DNA of 38,826 nucleotides from Candidatus Bacteroides merdigallinarum (GTDB taxonomy: Bacteria > Bacteroidota > Bacteroidia > Bacteroidales > Bacteroidaceae). Below the pieces are notes generated by a model that saw only the letters and a program-made list of their open reading frames with translations, did no database searches and was not told where the DNA came from. The stretch lies in assembly GCA_019116285.1 (NCBI GenBank), contig DXBX01000091.1:1-38826 (forward strand), given 5' to 3'. How positions within the stretch are numbered: the first letter of the stretch is position 1; every line of letters begins with the position of its first letter. The position numbers and the translations under genes were made by a program. This document shows positions 8,566-15,405 of this stretch, piece after piece.

Positions 8566-8738
8566 TGAATAATAATCATATACTTATTAGAATTTCCAAT
8601 TAAAATATCATGAACTCTTATTGATATATGAATTGGAATATATGCAATTTATAGTGTATTAATACCATTTGGCATATCAATATTTTTAATTTGTCTTATG
8701 TGTTAAATTTTTCGAACAGTTAAACGAGTCGGTATAAT

Positions 8739-9860
8739 ATGATAAGAATACTTCAGTTAGGTAAGTTTTATCCCATTCTCGGTGGTATTGAAAAGGTTAT
8801 GTTTGATATAGTGGAAGGGGTATCCAAATTTGCTGATATAAAATCTGATATGTTATGTGCATTTGATGGCAAGACGAATCGAATAATTTGTATTTATAAT
8901 TCGAAAATCTTTTGTACATCAACCTGGTTTAAATTTTATGCGACAATGATATCCCCAACCATGATCGTTAAACTGCGGCGGATTTGTAGGAATTATGATA
9001 TAATCCATATTCACCATCCAGATCCAATGGCAGCTTTGGCATTAAGATTGTCTGGTTATAAAGGAAAAGTTATCTTACATTGGCATAGTGATATATTGAA
9101 ACAGAAAAAGCTGTTGAAATTTTATGAGCCATTACAATCTTGGCTAATAAATCGTGCAGATGTAATCGTTGGTACAAGTCCGAAATATTTGCAATGTTCT
9201 CCATTTTTACAAAAGGCATCATTGCATAAGATTTGTATACCAATAGGCATCGACCCAATCATCTGTAATAAAGAAGCTGTTGATTCATTGAAGGATAAAT
9301 ACCCAAATAAGAAGCTTATATTTTCATTGGGACGTTTGGTGGAATATAAGGGATACAAATATTTAATAGAAGCAGCTAAGTATTTATCAGACCAATATGT
9401 AATTTTGATAGGTGGTAGTGGACCATTAAAAGAGGAATTGGAAAGTGTAATACAACAAAATGGCCTAAACAATAAGGTCAGATTATTAGGTCGGATACCA
9501 GATGCTGAACTCTCAGTATATTATGGTGCATGCGATGTATATGTATTAAGTTCTATTTGGAAAACTGAGGCTTTTGGAATAGTTCAAATAGAAGCAATGT
9601 CGTGTGGAAAACCTGTTGTGGCAACAAAAATAGATGGTTCTGGTGTTGATTGGGTGAATGAGGATGGAGTTTCTGGAATAAATGTTCCAACCGAGGATGC
9701 GAAATCTATTGCAGATGCCATAATATATTTGACATCGGATGAAAATAGATATAGACAGTTTTCGCAAGGTGCATTAAAACGTTACGAAAATCTATTCCGT
9801 AAAGAGCTAATGATTAAGAGGTGTTTGACTTTGTATAACTCATTGGTAAATAAGAGATAA
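8739..9860 (+). CDS. family 4 glycosyltransferase
   Basis: GT-B retaining transferase of 373 aa and the last biosynthetic gene of the locus. It shows the N-terminal LGKFYPILGGIEKVMFDI loop and HIHHPDPMAALA in the acceptor domain. In the donor domain it has FSLGRLVEYKGYKYLIEA, GGSGPLKEELE and EAFGIVQIEAMSCGKPVV, the last carrying the ExFGxxxxE motif of GT4. It likely uses a nucleotide-activated hexose, but donor and acceptor cannot be read from the sequence. Its stop is followed by 144 bases with no recognised gene, then the IS66 element. Like its neighbours it is AT-rich, which fits horizontal origin of this part of the locus. Confidence 0.93.
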   Translation: MIRILQLGKFYPILGGIEKVMFDIVEGVSKFADIKSDMLCAFDGKTNRIICIYNSKIFCTSTWFKFYATMISPTMIVKLRRICRNYDIIHIHHPDPMAALALRLSGYKGKVILHWHSDILKQKKLLKFYEPLQSWLINRADVIVGTSPKYLQCSPFLQKASLHKICIPIGIDPIICNKEAVDSLKDKYPNKKLIFSLGRLVEYKGYKYLIEAAKYLSDQYVILIGGSGPLKEELESVIQQNGLNNKVRLLGRIPDAELSVYYGACDVYVLSSIWKTEAFGIVQIEAMSCGKPVVATKIDGSGVDWVNEDGVSGINVPTEDAKSIADAIIYLTSDENRYRQFSQGALKRYENLFRKELMIKRCLTLYNSLVNKR

Positions 9861-10004
9861 ATCAATGGACATTTACTGCAAGCACCGCGACACCCAATGC
9901 ATCTTTCACTACCTTCAGCAGCACTAAGAAGGTGTGCCACTTGCATTGTTACGGAAGACAGGCATTTTTCAATATACTTACCTGGTCGATGCAGTATATC
10001 TTCT
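9861..10004 (+). other. unassigned spacer between the last glycosyltransferase and the IS66 element
   Basis: These 144 bases are richer in GC than the glycosyltransferase before them. No complete gene or clear promoter is visible. A minus-strand frame contains a cysteine-rich stretch (CIGCRGACSKC) that I cannot assign. It may be a scrap of a lost gene or of another mobile element. Confidence 0.3.
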
Positions 10005-10014
10005 GTAAGCACTC
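10005..10014 (+). repeat. IS66 left inverted repeat
   Basis: GTAAGCACTC, the exact reverse complement of 11890-11899. It marks the outer left end of the element. Confidence 0.8.
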
Positions 10015-10073
10015 AAATTAGGGCTATTGATTAGAATCCCTACCTTCGCTGCGAACTTAAAACTTTAAATTCT

Positions 10074-10433
10074 ATGTATAGCAGCGAAGACTTGGAACGT
10101 TTTTACTTCCAGTACCAGACGGAGGCTTTGCCCCATGGTGAGTCCCTCCAGTCGTTTTGTTTGAAGAACAAGGTTCCTTACAACATTTTTGAGAAATGGT
10201 ACAAGGACACCCGCAAGAAGATCGTTGAAGTGTCGGTTGACGGTCGTCCTGGAGGTGAGGATGAGCCTGATGCAGACTCCGACCGTCTTGCCAGTCCCTC
10301 CTCTTCCGGCTCCGTCCCTCCGGTACGTATATGGATTGATCTGCGCATGAGCAACGGCCTTCATCTGTCTCAAAAGAACCTAAGCTATCAGGACTTGGTC
10401 CGCATGATAGGGAAACTGGAGGGGTTATGTTGA
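10074..10433 (+). CDS. tnpA: IS66 accessory protein TnpA-like
   Basis: A 119-aa protein at the first position of the IS66 element. The N-terminus (SSEDLERFYFQYQTEALPHG, then LQSFCLKNKVPYNIFEKWYKDTRKKIVEV) matches the small DNA-binding first gene of Bacteroidales IS66 elements. The middle is a Ser/Pro/Asp-rich linker, and the C-terminus (VRIWIDLRMSNGLHLSQKNLSYQDLVRMIGKLEGLC) is the usual ending. The frame is intact, so this is the only complete transposition gene in the element. Its last codons overlap the short ORF at 10427. In the family it assists the TnpC transposase, though its exact role is not well established. Confidence 0.75.
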   Translation: MYSSEDLERFYFQYQTEALPHGESLQSFCLKNKVPYNIFEKWYKDTRKKIVEVSVDGRPGGEDEPDADSDRLASPSSSGSVPPVRIWIDLRMSNGLHLSQKNLSYQDLVRMIGKLEGLC

Positions 10434-10558
10434 GCGTGGCGGGTTACCAGTTCCTGAAAGTGGAGCGTAAAGGGAATGTGAGCCTCTATCGGATTGACTG
10501 GAAAGACGTGGTTCTGATACTGGAGAATCCGATAGTTAAAATCATAAAAATCAAGTAA
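10427..10558 (+). CDS. short ORF in the tnpB position of the IS66 element
   Basis: A 43-aa frame starting at an ATG that overlaps the end of tnpA by seven bases, an arrangement that suggests coupled translation. It begins MLSVAGYQFLKVERKGNVSL and ends in a run of Ile and Lys. A normal TnpB is about 115 aa and has a Phe-Asp-Gly-Leu segment, which is absent. This may be a shortened remnant or a different small accessory gene peculiar to this lineage. No function is claimed. Confidence 0.4.
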   Translation: MLSVAGYQFLKVERKGNVSLYRIDWKDVVLILENPIVKIIKIK

Positions 10559-10630
10559 TTAAGTTGTTTTTATAGTTGCGAGTTTGTGAATATTTCCGTA
10601 TCTTTGTTTCTGCAAGACAAAGGTTTACGT

Positions 10631-11239
10631 ATGATCGAACTGCAACAGATAATAGCCTCGAAACGGGAACTGCTGGACAGGGAAACCTGTTCCCGCAGTC
10701 CCATAAATTACAGTGAAGGCATGGCAGACGATCAGAAAGACCGTTTCATCCAATACCTGGCCGAACGTCACCGGGAAGACGAGCTGACGAAGAAGGCGAT
10801 GGAACTTGTCCTGGAGGAGTTCATGGCGCGGCAGAAAGAACTTGACGAGAAGATGTCCGTCCTTATGTCCGAGCATTCGTCCATGAAAGCGGAACTGCTT
10901 GAGAAAAGCCGGCGGCTCAAGGCTGCCGAGCGTGAGAACCGCTCCCTTCGGGAACGACTTGGCCAGGCCAATGAGGAACGTTACGGTGGGAAGCGCCAGC
11001 GGATACGGAAAGGGAAAGATTCCGGTGAGGCTGAAAAGCCGGAACCTGACCGCAATGACGAGAAAGACGACTTTGACGGCACGGAAGGCTCACTCCGGAC
11101 AGACTCGGTTGATACCGGGCATTCCCAGCCTGAATCCTCAGCCCCCAGGCAGGAGCGTGACCTGTCCAACCGGCCTGATACTTACAAGCGTACAGGCGTG
11201 GCGGGTACTCCTTTGTACCACTCATGCGATAAATTGTGA
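10631..11239 (+). pseudogene. tnpC: IS66 transposase TnpC, N-terminal fragment
   Basis: This is the N-terminal part of the DDE transposase. Residues from about 60 to 140 form a long coiled coil (LDEKMSVLMSEHSSMKAELLEKSRRLKAAERENRSLRERLG), followed by an acidic linker and the conserved GVAGTPLYH segment. The frame then ends a few codons later at 11237-11239, where an intact TnpC would continue with its zinc-binding and catalytic domain. I count the middle third as deleted. The start ATG at 10631 precedes IELQQIIASKRELLDRE; an earlier non-ATG start is less likely. Confidence 0.8.
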
Positions 11240-11890
11240 ACAAGTCTCAGAAAGTGGCCATCTTCTTTTACGAGGACGGTTCCCGTGGGCGCGATGTCCT
11301 TACGGACTTCCTGGGCGATGCAGAATTGAAGAGCGTGATGTCCGACGGATACAACGCCTACGTGTTCATCGGTGACGAGATGAAGTCTGCAAAGTTCAAA
11401 GACACCGTCCATCAGGTCTGCATGGCCCATGCGCGGAACAAGTTCGTGAAGGCCGCCAACCAAGGCGGGGAAGCGGATGCCGCGCGGTTTGTGGAAGACA
11501 TGAGCGAGCTGTTCGCCAAGGAACGTCAGTATGACAAGGCGGGTCTTTCCCCCGGAGAGAGATTGAAGGAACGGCAGAGTCTCCCGGCCAAGGAAGTAGT
11601 GATAAGGATACGAAGCCGTTTGGACAGCGAGTTGTCAAAGGAAGCGGAATTCCGAAGTCCCTTTTATACGAAAGCCCTGAACTACCTGAGGCATTTTTGG
11701 AAAGAGCTCTTTGCTTACTTGCAGGACGGTGAATTACCGATAGACAACAACCTTGCCGAACGTACCATCCGGAAACTGACCATCCAACGGAACAACTCCC
11801 CTCCATTACGGCAGCGATGAAGGGGCGAAGATGGCTACCACTTACCACAGTGTGATAAGCACGATCAAGCTTCATGGCGGTTCCGAATAG
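11236..11890 (+). pseudogene. tnpC: IS66 transposase TnpC, C-terminal fragment with a frameshift
   Basis: From NKSQKVAIFFYEDGSRGRDVL on, this is the C-terminal half of TnpC, in a different frame from the N-terminal piece. It keeps LMSDGYNAY-like and QVCMAHARNKF segments and the end motif LPIDNNLAERTIRKLTIQRN, including the catalytic Glu. At 11795-11798 a run of four C has one base too many: with three C the frame would go on as LHYGSDEGAKMATTYHSV to a TAG at 11888, inside the right inverted repeat. As it stands it stops at 11820. The missing central piece and this frameshift both inactivate the enzyme. Confidence 0.8.
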
Positions 11891-11899
11891 AGTGCTTAC
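11890..11899 (+). repeat. IS66 right inverted repeat
   Basis: GAGTGCTTAC, the exact reverse complement of the left end at 10005. The last base of the restored tnpC stop codon overlaps its first base. Confidence 0.8.
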
Positions 11900-11992
11900 G
11901 TTTACGATTTAGATATAAGAACATAGGGACAAAGGCGGATTAGCAATTGATGACAATGACAAAATAGGTAAGGCGGTTACATGTTTTAGACG

Positions 11993-12030
11993 GCAGCCGG
12001 GGACGTATGTGGGTCTCCGGCTGCTTTTTT
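11993..12030 (+). terminator. rho-independent terminator after the polysaccharide locus
   Basis: GCAGCCGG (11993-12000) pairs with CCGGCTGC (12017-12024) and is followed at once by six T. It lies 94 bases after the IS66 element and probably ended the polysaccharide operon before the element entered. Confidence 0.85.
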
Positions 12031-12041
12031 ATGACTTTTGA

Positions 12042-12073
12042 TTTGTATTTTATCAGTTTATAATTTATCTTTG
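12042..12073 (+). promoter_or_regulatory. Bacteroides-type promoter for the DUF6922/AbiEii pair
   Basis: TTTG at 12042, 20 bases, then TATCTTTG at 12066-12073, an exact fit to the Bacteroides consensus. Transcription should start near 12080, about 60 bases before the first start codon. Confidence 0.8.
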
Positions 12074-12141
12074 TCGGAAGATAAGGTGTGCTAAGGCATA
12101 TCTAAGGAGCAGTTTCTGAAGTTAAGAAGGAGTATTTGCGG

Positions 12142-12468
12142 ATGACCATACTAGATGATTATAAGAACCATAAAGGGAAATATGTAGTTTCTCCTTCGTT
12201 GCTGTGGGAGTACGATCTTTCGACTTTCAATTGGTGGAAGTCTAGAAAAATCGTTGTCTCCCGCATTTTGGAGAGGGGAGGGCTGTCAGACTATTTTGCC
12301 GCATTCGATTTGTATGGAGGCATGGAAGGTTTTCGGAATATTATAAAGGAGATTTCTTTTCTCCCTTCAAGGGAAATGCACTTTGCCTGCACCGCTTTCG
12401 GACTTAAAATGGAGGAACTGAAATGTTACACACGGAGACAGTTGAGGGAACAACACTTGAACTCTTGA
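12142..12468 (+). CDS. small DUF6922-like protein, candidate antitoxin of an AbiEii pair
   Basis: A 108-aa soluble protein. PSLLWEYDLSTFNWWKSRKIVVSRILERGGLSDYFAAFDLYGGMEGF is the hallmark stretch I associate with the Bacteroidetes domain DUF6922. It usually lies next to AbiEii-type nucleotidyltransferases, where it is thought to be the regulator or antitoxin; this role is an inference from position. The ATG at 12142 is preferred to a TTG six bases earlier, since an AAGGAG at 12126-12131 lies ten bases before it. Its 3' end overlaps the next gene by 46 bases in another frame, so the two are surely expressed together from the promoter at 12042. Confidence 0.75.
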   Translation: MTILDDYKNHKGKYVVSPSLLWEYDLSTFNWWKSRKIVVSRILERGGLSDYFAAFDLYGGMEGFRNIIKEISFLPSREMHFACTAFGLKMEELKCYTRRQLREQHLNS

Positions 12469-13067
12469 AGAAGTTGCAGGCAGAAGACATAATGGAACAA
12501 TTCTGTCTTGCTGGTGGTACGGCACTTGCTTTGTATTTGGGACATAGGAGATCCGTAGACTTGGACTTGTTCACTTCTTGTGCATTTGATGTGACTGAAT
12601 TAAGGATTTTTCTGGAAGAAAATTATGGTTTCAGCACAGGGTTTTCTGCCAAGAATACGTTGAAAGGAACTATTGCCGGAGTCAAAATTGATTGCATCAC
12701 TCATGCTTATGGATATTTGGAAGTACCCTATCGGGAAAAAGGATTCAGATTATATAGTTTGGAAGACATTGCGGCGATGAAATTATCTGCCATTGTAGAT
12801 AATGGTTCTCGCTTGAAAGATTTCATAGATATTGCTTTTTTGTCTACACGATTTTCGTTCTATTCCATGTTGAAATGTTACGAACGTAAGTATGTTGATT
12901 CCAATGTAATCAGACCATTCAAAGCTATTACTTATTTTGAGGATATAGATTTTGACGAAGATATTGTCATGCTTTCAGGGAATTATGATTGGCAAAGCAT
13001 TGAGAAAAGGTTGAGAGATATGGCTATTCATCAGGATAAGGTGTTCAAGACGTTTCCTTTTGTATAG
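12423..13067 (+). CDS. AbiEii-type nucleotidyltransferase (candidate toxin)
   Basis: A 214-aa protein of the DUF1814/AbiEii nucleotidyltransferase family. The metal- and nucleotide-binding signature is LAGGTALALYLGHRRSVDLDLF (about residues 29-50): the Gly-Gly pair, the Arg-x-Ser and the Asp-x-Asp are all present. Further on, DIAAMKLSAIVDNGSRLKDFIDIAFL carries the conserved Lys and Arg-x-Lys-Asp motif. In the type IV AbiE systems the homologous toxin is a GTP-binding nucleotidyltransferase that gives phage abortive infection and reversible growth arrest; whether this short version does so is unknown. It overlaps its partner by 46 bases. The residues needed for activity look intact. Confidence 0.83.
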   Translation: MLHTETVEGTTLELLKKLQAEDIMEQFCLAGGTALALYLGHRRSVDLDLFTSCAFDVTELRIFLEENYGFSTGFSAKNTLKGTIAGVKIDCITHAYGYLEVPYREKGFRLYSLEDIAAMKLSAIVDNGSRLKDFIDIAFLSTRFSFYSMLKCYERKYVDSNVIRPFKAITYFEDIDFDEDIVMLSGNYDWQSIEKRLRDMAIHQDKVFKTFPFV

Positions 13068-13098
13068 CTTTTTTATAGCTTTGGCTTTGTCAATGCTT

Positions 13099-13106
13099 TA
13101 CCTTTG
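13099..13106 (+). promoter_or_regulatory. promoter -7 box of a short transcription unit
   Basis: TACCTTTG fits TAnnTTTG. The nearest TTTG upstream is at 13080, only 15 bases away, so the -33 element is weak. Transcription would start near 13113. Confidence 0.45.
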
Positions 13107-13112
13107 CGGAAA

Positions 13113-13220
13113 CTGATAACTGAAGAGAACGGCATGACCATCATTGCCAATCCTATATATGTCGTATATTATGTAGGGCAGCCGAGGCATTTATGCCGTT
13201 CCGACTGCCCTGTCTTTTTT
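13113..13220 (+). ncRNA. candidate small RNA or mini-gene (about 108 nt)
   Basis: A short unit between a promoter box and a strong terminator. It contains an ATG at 13134 giving MTIIANPIYVVYYVGQ, whose first eight residues recall the start of Bacteroides PD-(D/E)XK nuclease-family transposase genes; the rest does not match. It is either the 5' scrap of such a gene or a genuine small RNA. Neither is proven. Confidence 0.3.
13176..13220 (+). terminator. rho-independent terminator
   Basis: Outer stem GGGCAG (13176) with CTGCCC (13205), inner perfect stem GGCAT-TT-ATGCC (13186-13197), then a T-run at 13214-13220. It lies just before the end of the convergent serB gene. Confidence 0.75.
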
Positions 13221-13254
13221 CTTGAAGAAGCCCGGGTAGAGAGGAAGCTCTTTC

Positions 13255-14487
13255 TTATTTCGGCGCATCGATATACGAATCTTTGAAGCCCAGAAAGTAG
13301 AGGACACCGTCCAGGCCGATGGTGTTGATGGACTGGCGGGCGTTGGCCACTACCTTGGGTTTGGCGTGGAAGGCGATGCCCAAACCGGCTACGCCCAACA
13401 TGGGGAGATCGTTGGCTCCGTCGCCCACGGCAATGGTTTGGGCTATGTCTACCTTCTCTACTTGGGCAATGAGACGGAGCAGTTCGGCCTTGCGCTTGCC
13501 GTCTACGACATCGCCCACATAACGGCCGGTCAGCTTGCCGTTTTCTACCTCCAGTTCGTTGGCGTACACGTAGTCTATGCCGTACTTCTTCTGCAGGTAT
13601 TCGCCGAAATAGGTGAAGCCGCCGGAGAGGATGGCTATCTTGTAGCCGTATTTCTTGAGGACGTACATCAGGCGGTCCACTCCCTCGGTGATGGGGAGAT
13701 GTTCGGCAATGTCCTGCATGACGGAGACATCCAGTCCTTTCAAGAGGGCTACGCGTTCGCGGAAGCTTTCCACAAAATCTATCTCGCCCCGCATGGCACG
13801 CTCGGTGATGGCTTTTACCTGGTCGCCCACGCCGGCACGCATGGCCAGTTCGTCAATGACTTCCGTCTCGATGAGGGTGGAGTCCATGTCGAAGCAGATG
13901 AGGCGGCGCATGCGGCGGTACATGTTGTCCAACTGGAAGGAGAAGTCTATCTCCAGTTCCGAAGCCATCTTCATCAGTTGGGCTTGCATCTGTTCGCGGT
14001 CTTTCGGGGTGCCACGGACGGAAAACTCGATGCAGGCTTTGGTCTTGGCCTCGGTTTCATTCAGAGGAATGCGGCCCGTCAGACGCTTGATGGCATCGAT
14101 GTTCATCCCTTGTTCGGCGAGAATACGTGTAGCTGCGGCAATCTGGCCGGCCGAGAGCTTGCGGCCCAAGAGGGTCAGGATATATCTGTTCTTGCCCTGC
14201 ATGTTCACCCAGTCTTCGTACTCTTTGGAGCTGATGGGGTAGAAGCGTACGGATACACCCAGGGCGGAAGCCTTGAAGAGCAGTTCCTTCATGATGAAGC
14301 CGGAATGTTGTTCCTCGGTCTTGCAAAGGATGCCGAGAGAAAGGGTGCTGTGTATGTCGGCCTGGCCGATGTCCAGGATGGTGGCGTCATAGTTGGCGAG
14401 GATTTCCATGACCGAAGCGGTCAGTCCGGGGCGGTCTTCGCCCGTAATGCGGATCAGAATCAGTTCTGTAGCAGAAGGTGTTTGCAT
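13255..14487 (-). CDS. serB: phosphoserine phosphatase with N-terminal ACT domains
   Basis: Cytoplasmic HAD-family enzyme that removes phosphate from phosphoserine, the last step of serine synthesis. Two ACT-like regulatory domains fill about residues 8-180 (ELILIRITGEDRPGLTASVMEIL, then ILTLLGRKLSAGQIAAATRILAEQGMNIDAIKRL). The catalytic HAD motif CFDMDSTLIETEVIDELA has the nucleophile Asp at about 200 and the general acid at 202. ILSGGFTYF and AVGDGANDLPML complete the active site. The ATG at 14487 (MQTPSATELILIRITG) gives 410 aa, normal for the ACT-containing SerB; an upstream ATG at 14613 would add a non-conserved stretch across the promoter. It stands alone between convergent and divergent units. 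Confidence 0.95.
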   Translation of the reverse strand: MQTPSATELILIRITGEDRPGLTASVMEILANYDATILDIGQADIHSTLSLGILCKTEEQHSGFIMKELLFKASALGVSVRFYPISSKEYEDWVNMQGKNRYILTLLGRKLSAGQIAAATRILAEQGMNIDAIKRLTGRIPLNETEAKTKACIEFSVRGTPKDREQMQAQLMKMASELEIDFSFQLDNMYRRMRRLICFDMDSTLIETEVIDELAMRAGVGDQVKAITERAMRGEIDFVESFRERVALLKGLDVSVMQDIAEHLPITEGVDRLMYVLKKYGYKIAILSGGFTYFGEYLQKKYGIDYVYANELEVENGKLTGRYVGDVVDGKRKAELLRLIAQVEKVDIAQTIAVGDGANDLPMLGVAGLGIAFHAKPKVVANARQSINTIGLDGVLYFLGFKDSYIDAPK

Positions 14488-14552
14488 AGGATGTGATTTG
14501 TATATAATATAATAAGGTATAAATAGTTTTCCGGAATGTTCATAAACACGCA

Positions 14553-14560
14553 CAAAGGTA
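14553..14560 (-). promoter_or_regulatory. probable serB promoter (-7 box)
   Basis: On the minus strand TACCTTTG (14560-14553), about 65 bases before the serB start. No TTTG lies at the proper distance upstream. Confidence 0.5.
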
Positions 14561-14652
14561 GGGAAAAAACTTGGAAGGATAGTCATATACCTCAATTTTA
14601 TGCTAAACAACATAAAATTTTAGGGTAAAAAAGTCACTTTTTGACTTGTTTA

Positions 14653-14685
14653 TTTGGATAATTGTACTCTCTTTGCTTAACTTTG
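14653..14685 (+). promoter_or_regulatory. promoter of the thioredoxin-like gene, with an inverted repeat over its -7 box
   Basis: TTTG at 14653, 21 bases, TAACTTTG at 14678-14685: a full Bacteroides promoter. The last part of the -7 box is one arm of the perfect 7-base inverted repeat CTTTGCC (14681) / GGCAAAG (14700), which could be a repressor site. The start would be near 14692. Confidence 0.7.
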
Positions 14686-14691
14686 CCCCCG

Positions 14692-14805
14692 ATTTCAAAG
14701 GCAAAGGTCTTGAATGTCAGTATTGAAGGCCTGAGACAAGCAAGGTCCGGAAGGGAAATCACCGTGTGAACGGGTTCCGGATAGTATTAACCAAAACCGT
14801 ATTGC
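14692..14805 (+). ncRNA. structured 5' leader (candidate cis-regulatory or small RNA)
   Basis: About 114 untranslated bases separate the promoter from the ATG at 14806. TCCGGAA (14746-14752) can pair perfectly with TTCCGGA (14775-14781). Inside, CCGT-GTGA-ACGG forms a second stem with a GNRA-type tetraloop (14762-14773), leaving an asymmetric internal loop. A CTGAGA and a later GGATAGTATTAACC recall fragments of the TPP riboswitch, and AGGTCCGGAAGG recalls the SRP RNA tip, but neither full motif is present. The class is therefore open. Confidence 0.4.
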
Positions 14806-15306
14806 ATGAGACATGTAAAATGGATTTTTGTTGTATTGTTGATTAGTTCCTTGACTTCTTTTGTAAACAAAGACAAACCTATGGGAGGTTTGAACGTGGG
14901 TGATATTGCTCCGGATTTTGAACTCCAAGCACCGTCATCCGAACAACACGACTTCAGTCTTTCCAAGCTGAAAGGCAGGTATGTGTTATTGAGTTTTTGG
15001 GCAAGCTATGACGCTCCCTCGCGTATGTGCAACGCCGCTTTGAATGAAGCGTTCCGTACGGCTTGCCCGGATAGTGTGGAAATGGTTTCCATCTCATTTG
15101 ATGAATATGAATCTATCTTCAAGGAAACCATTCGTAAGGACCAAATAGTTACGCTAGCTTGTTTTGTGGAAACAGAGGGCGAGGCTTCCGACCTGTATAA
15201 GAAGTATCAGTTGGGCGGAGGATTTGCGAACTATTTACTGGATGAGAATGGATTGATTGTGGCCAAGGATATTTCGGCCAAAGAACTGATTGCCTACTTG
15301 AACTAA
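14806..15306 (+). CDS. exported thioredoxin-fold (redoxin) protein without active-site cysteines
   Basis: A 166-aa protein with an N-terminal signal or anchor helix (WIFVVLLISSLTSFV), so it acts in the envelope. From residue 30, VGDIAPDFELQAPSSEQHDFSLSKLKGRYVLLSFWAS is the classic start of a TlpA/AhpC-like redoxin. Where family members have Trp-Cys-x-x-Cys, this protein has Y68-D69-A70-P71-S72: both cysteines are replaced. Other cysteines (75, 85 and 138 region) are not in an active-site arrangement. It is therefore unlikely to be a disulfide reductase and may instead be a binding or scaffold version. The start ATG is the only good one before the signal sequence. Monocistronic, between its own promoter and the terminator at 15355. 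Confidence 0.75.
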   Translation: MRHVKWIFVVLLISSLTSFVNKDKPMGGLNVGDIAPDFELQAPSSEQHDFSLSKLKGRYVLLSFWASYDAPSRMCNAALNEAFRTACPDSVEMVSISFDEYESIFKETIRKDQIVTLACFVETEGEASDLYKKYQLGGGFANYLLDENGLIVAKDISAKELIAYLN

Positions 15307-15354
15307 AGGAACGCAAGTGTGGCAAACCTCTGAAACATAGATACAACAAAATAG

Positions 15355-15402
15355 ATCCTCCTGCTCCTTGGGTAGTAGTACCGGGGCAGGAGGATTTTTT
15401 TT
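15355..15402 (+). terminator. rho-independent terminator between convergent genes
   Basis: ATCCTCCTGC (15355-15364) pairs perfectly with GCAGGAGGAT (15386-15395), followed by eight T. It ends the thioredoxin-like transcript four bases before the end of ygiQ on the other strand. Confidence 0.9.
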
Positions 15403-15405
15403 CAC

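Larger units (their letters stand above)
10005..11899 (+). mobile_element. defective IS66-family insertion sequence
   Basis: An element of 1895 bases bounded by the perfect 10-base inverted ends GTAAGCACTC (10005) and GAGTGCTTAC (11890). Inside lie a tnpA-like gene, a very short ORF in the tnpB position, and tnpC in two pieces. A full IS66 is about 2.5 kb. Here tnpC has lost its middle, including the first catalytic Asp region, and carries a frameshift near its end, so the element cannot move by itself. I did not find a clear target duplication. It is more GC-rich than the glycosyltransferases to its left. Confidence 0.85.

Noticed and set aside
13104..13286. 60-residue coding gene
   Set aside because: The frame runs through the terminator hairpin and into the end of serB; only its first few codons look meaningful.
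14692..14805. SRP (4.5S) RNA or TPP riboswitch
   Set aside because: AGGTCCGGAAGG matches the SRP tip, but the conserved AGCAG strand is missing. CTGAGA and GGATAGTATTAACC recall TPP parts, but the other conserved TPP segments are missing. Kept only as an unassigned structured leader.
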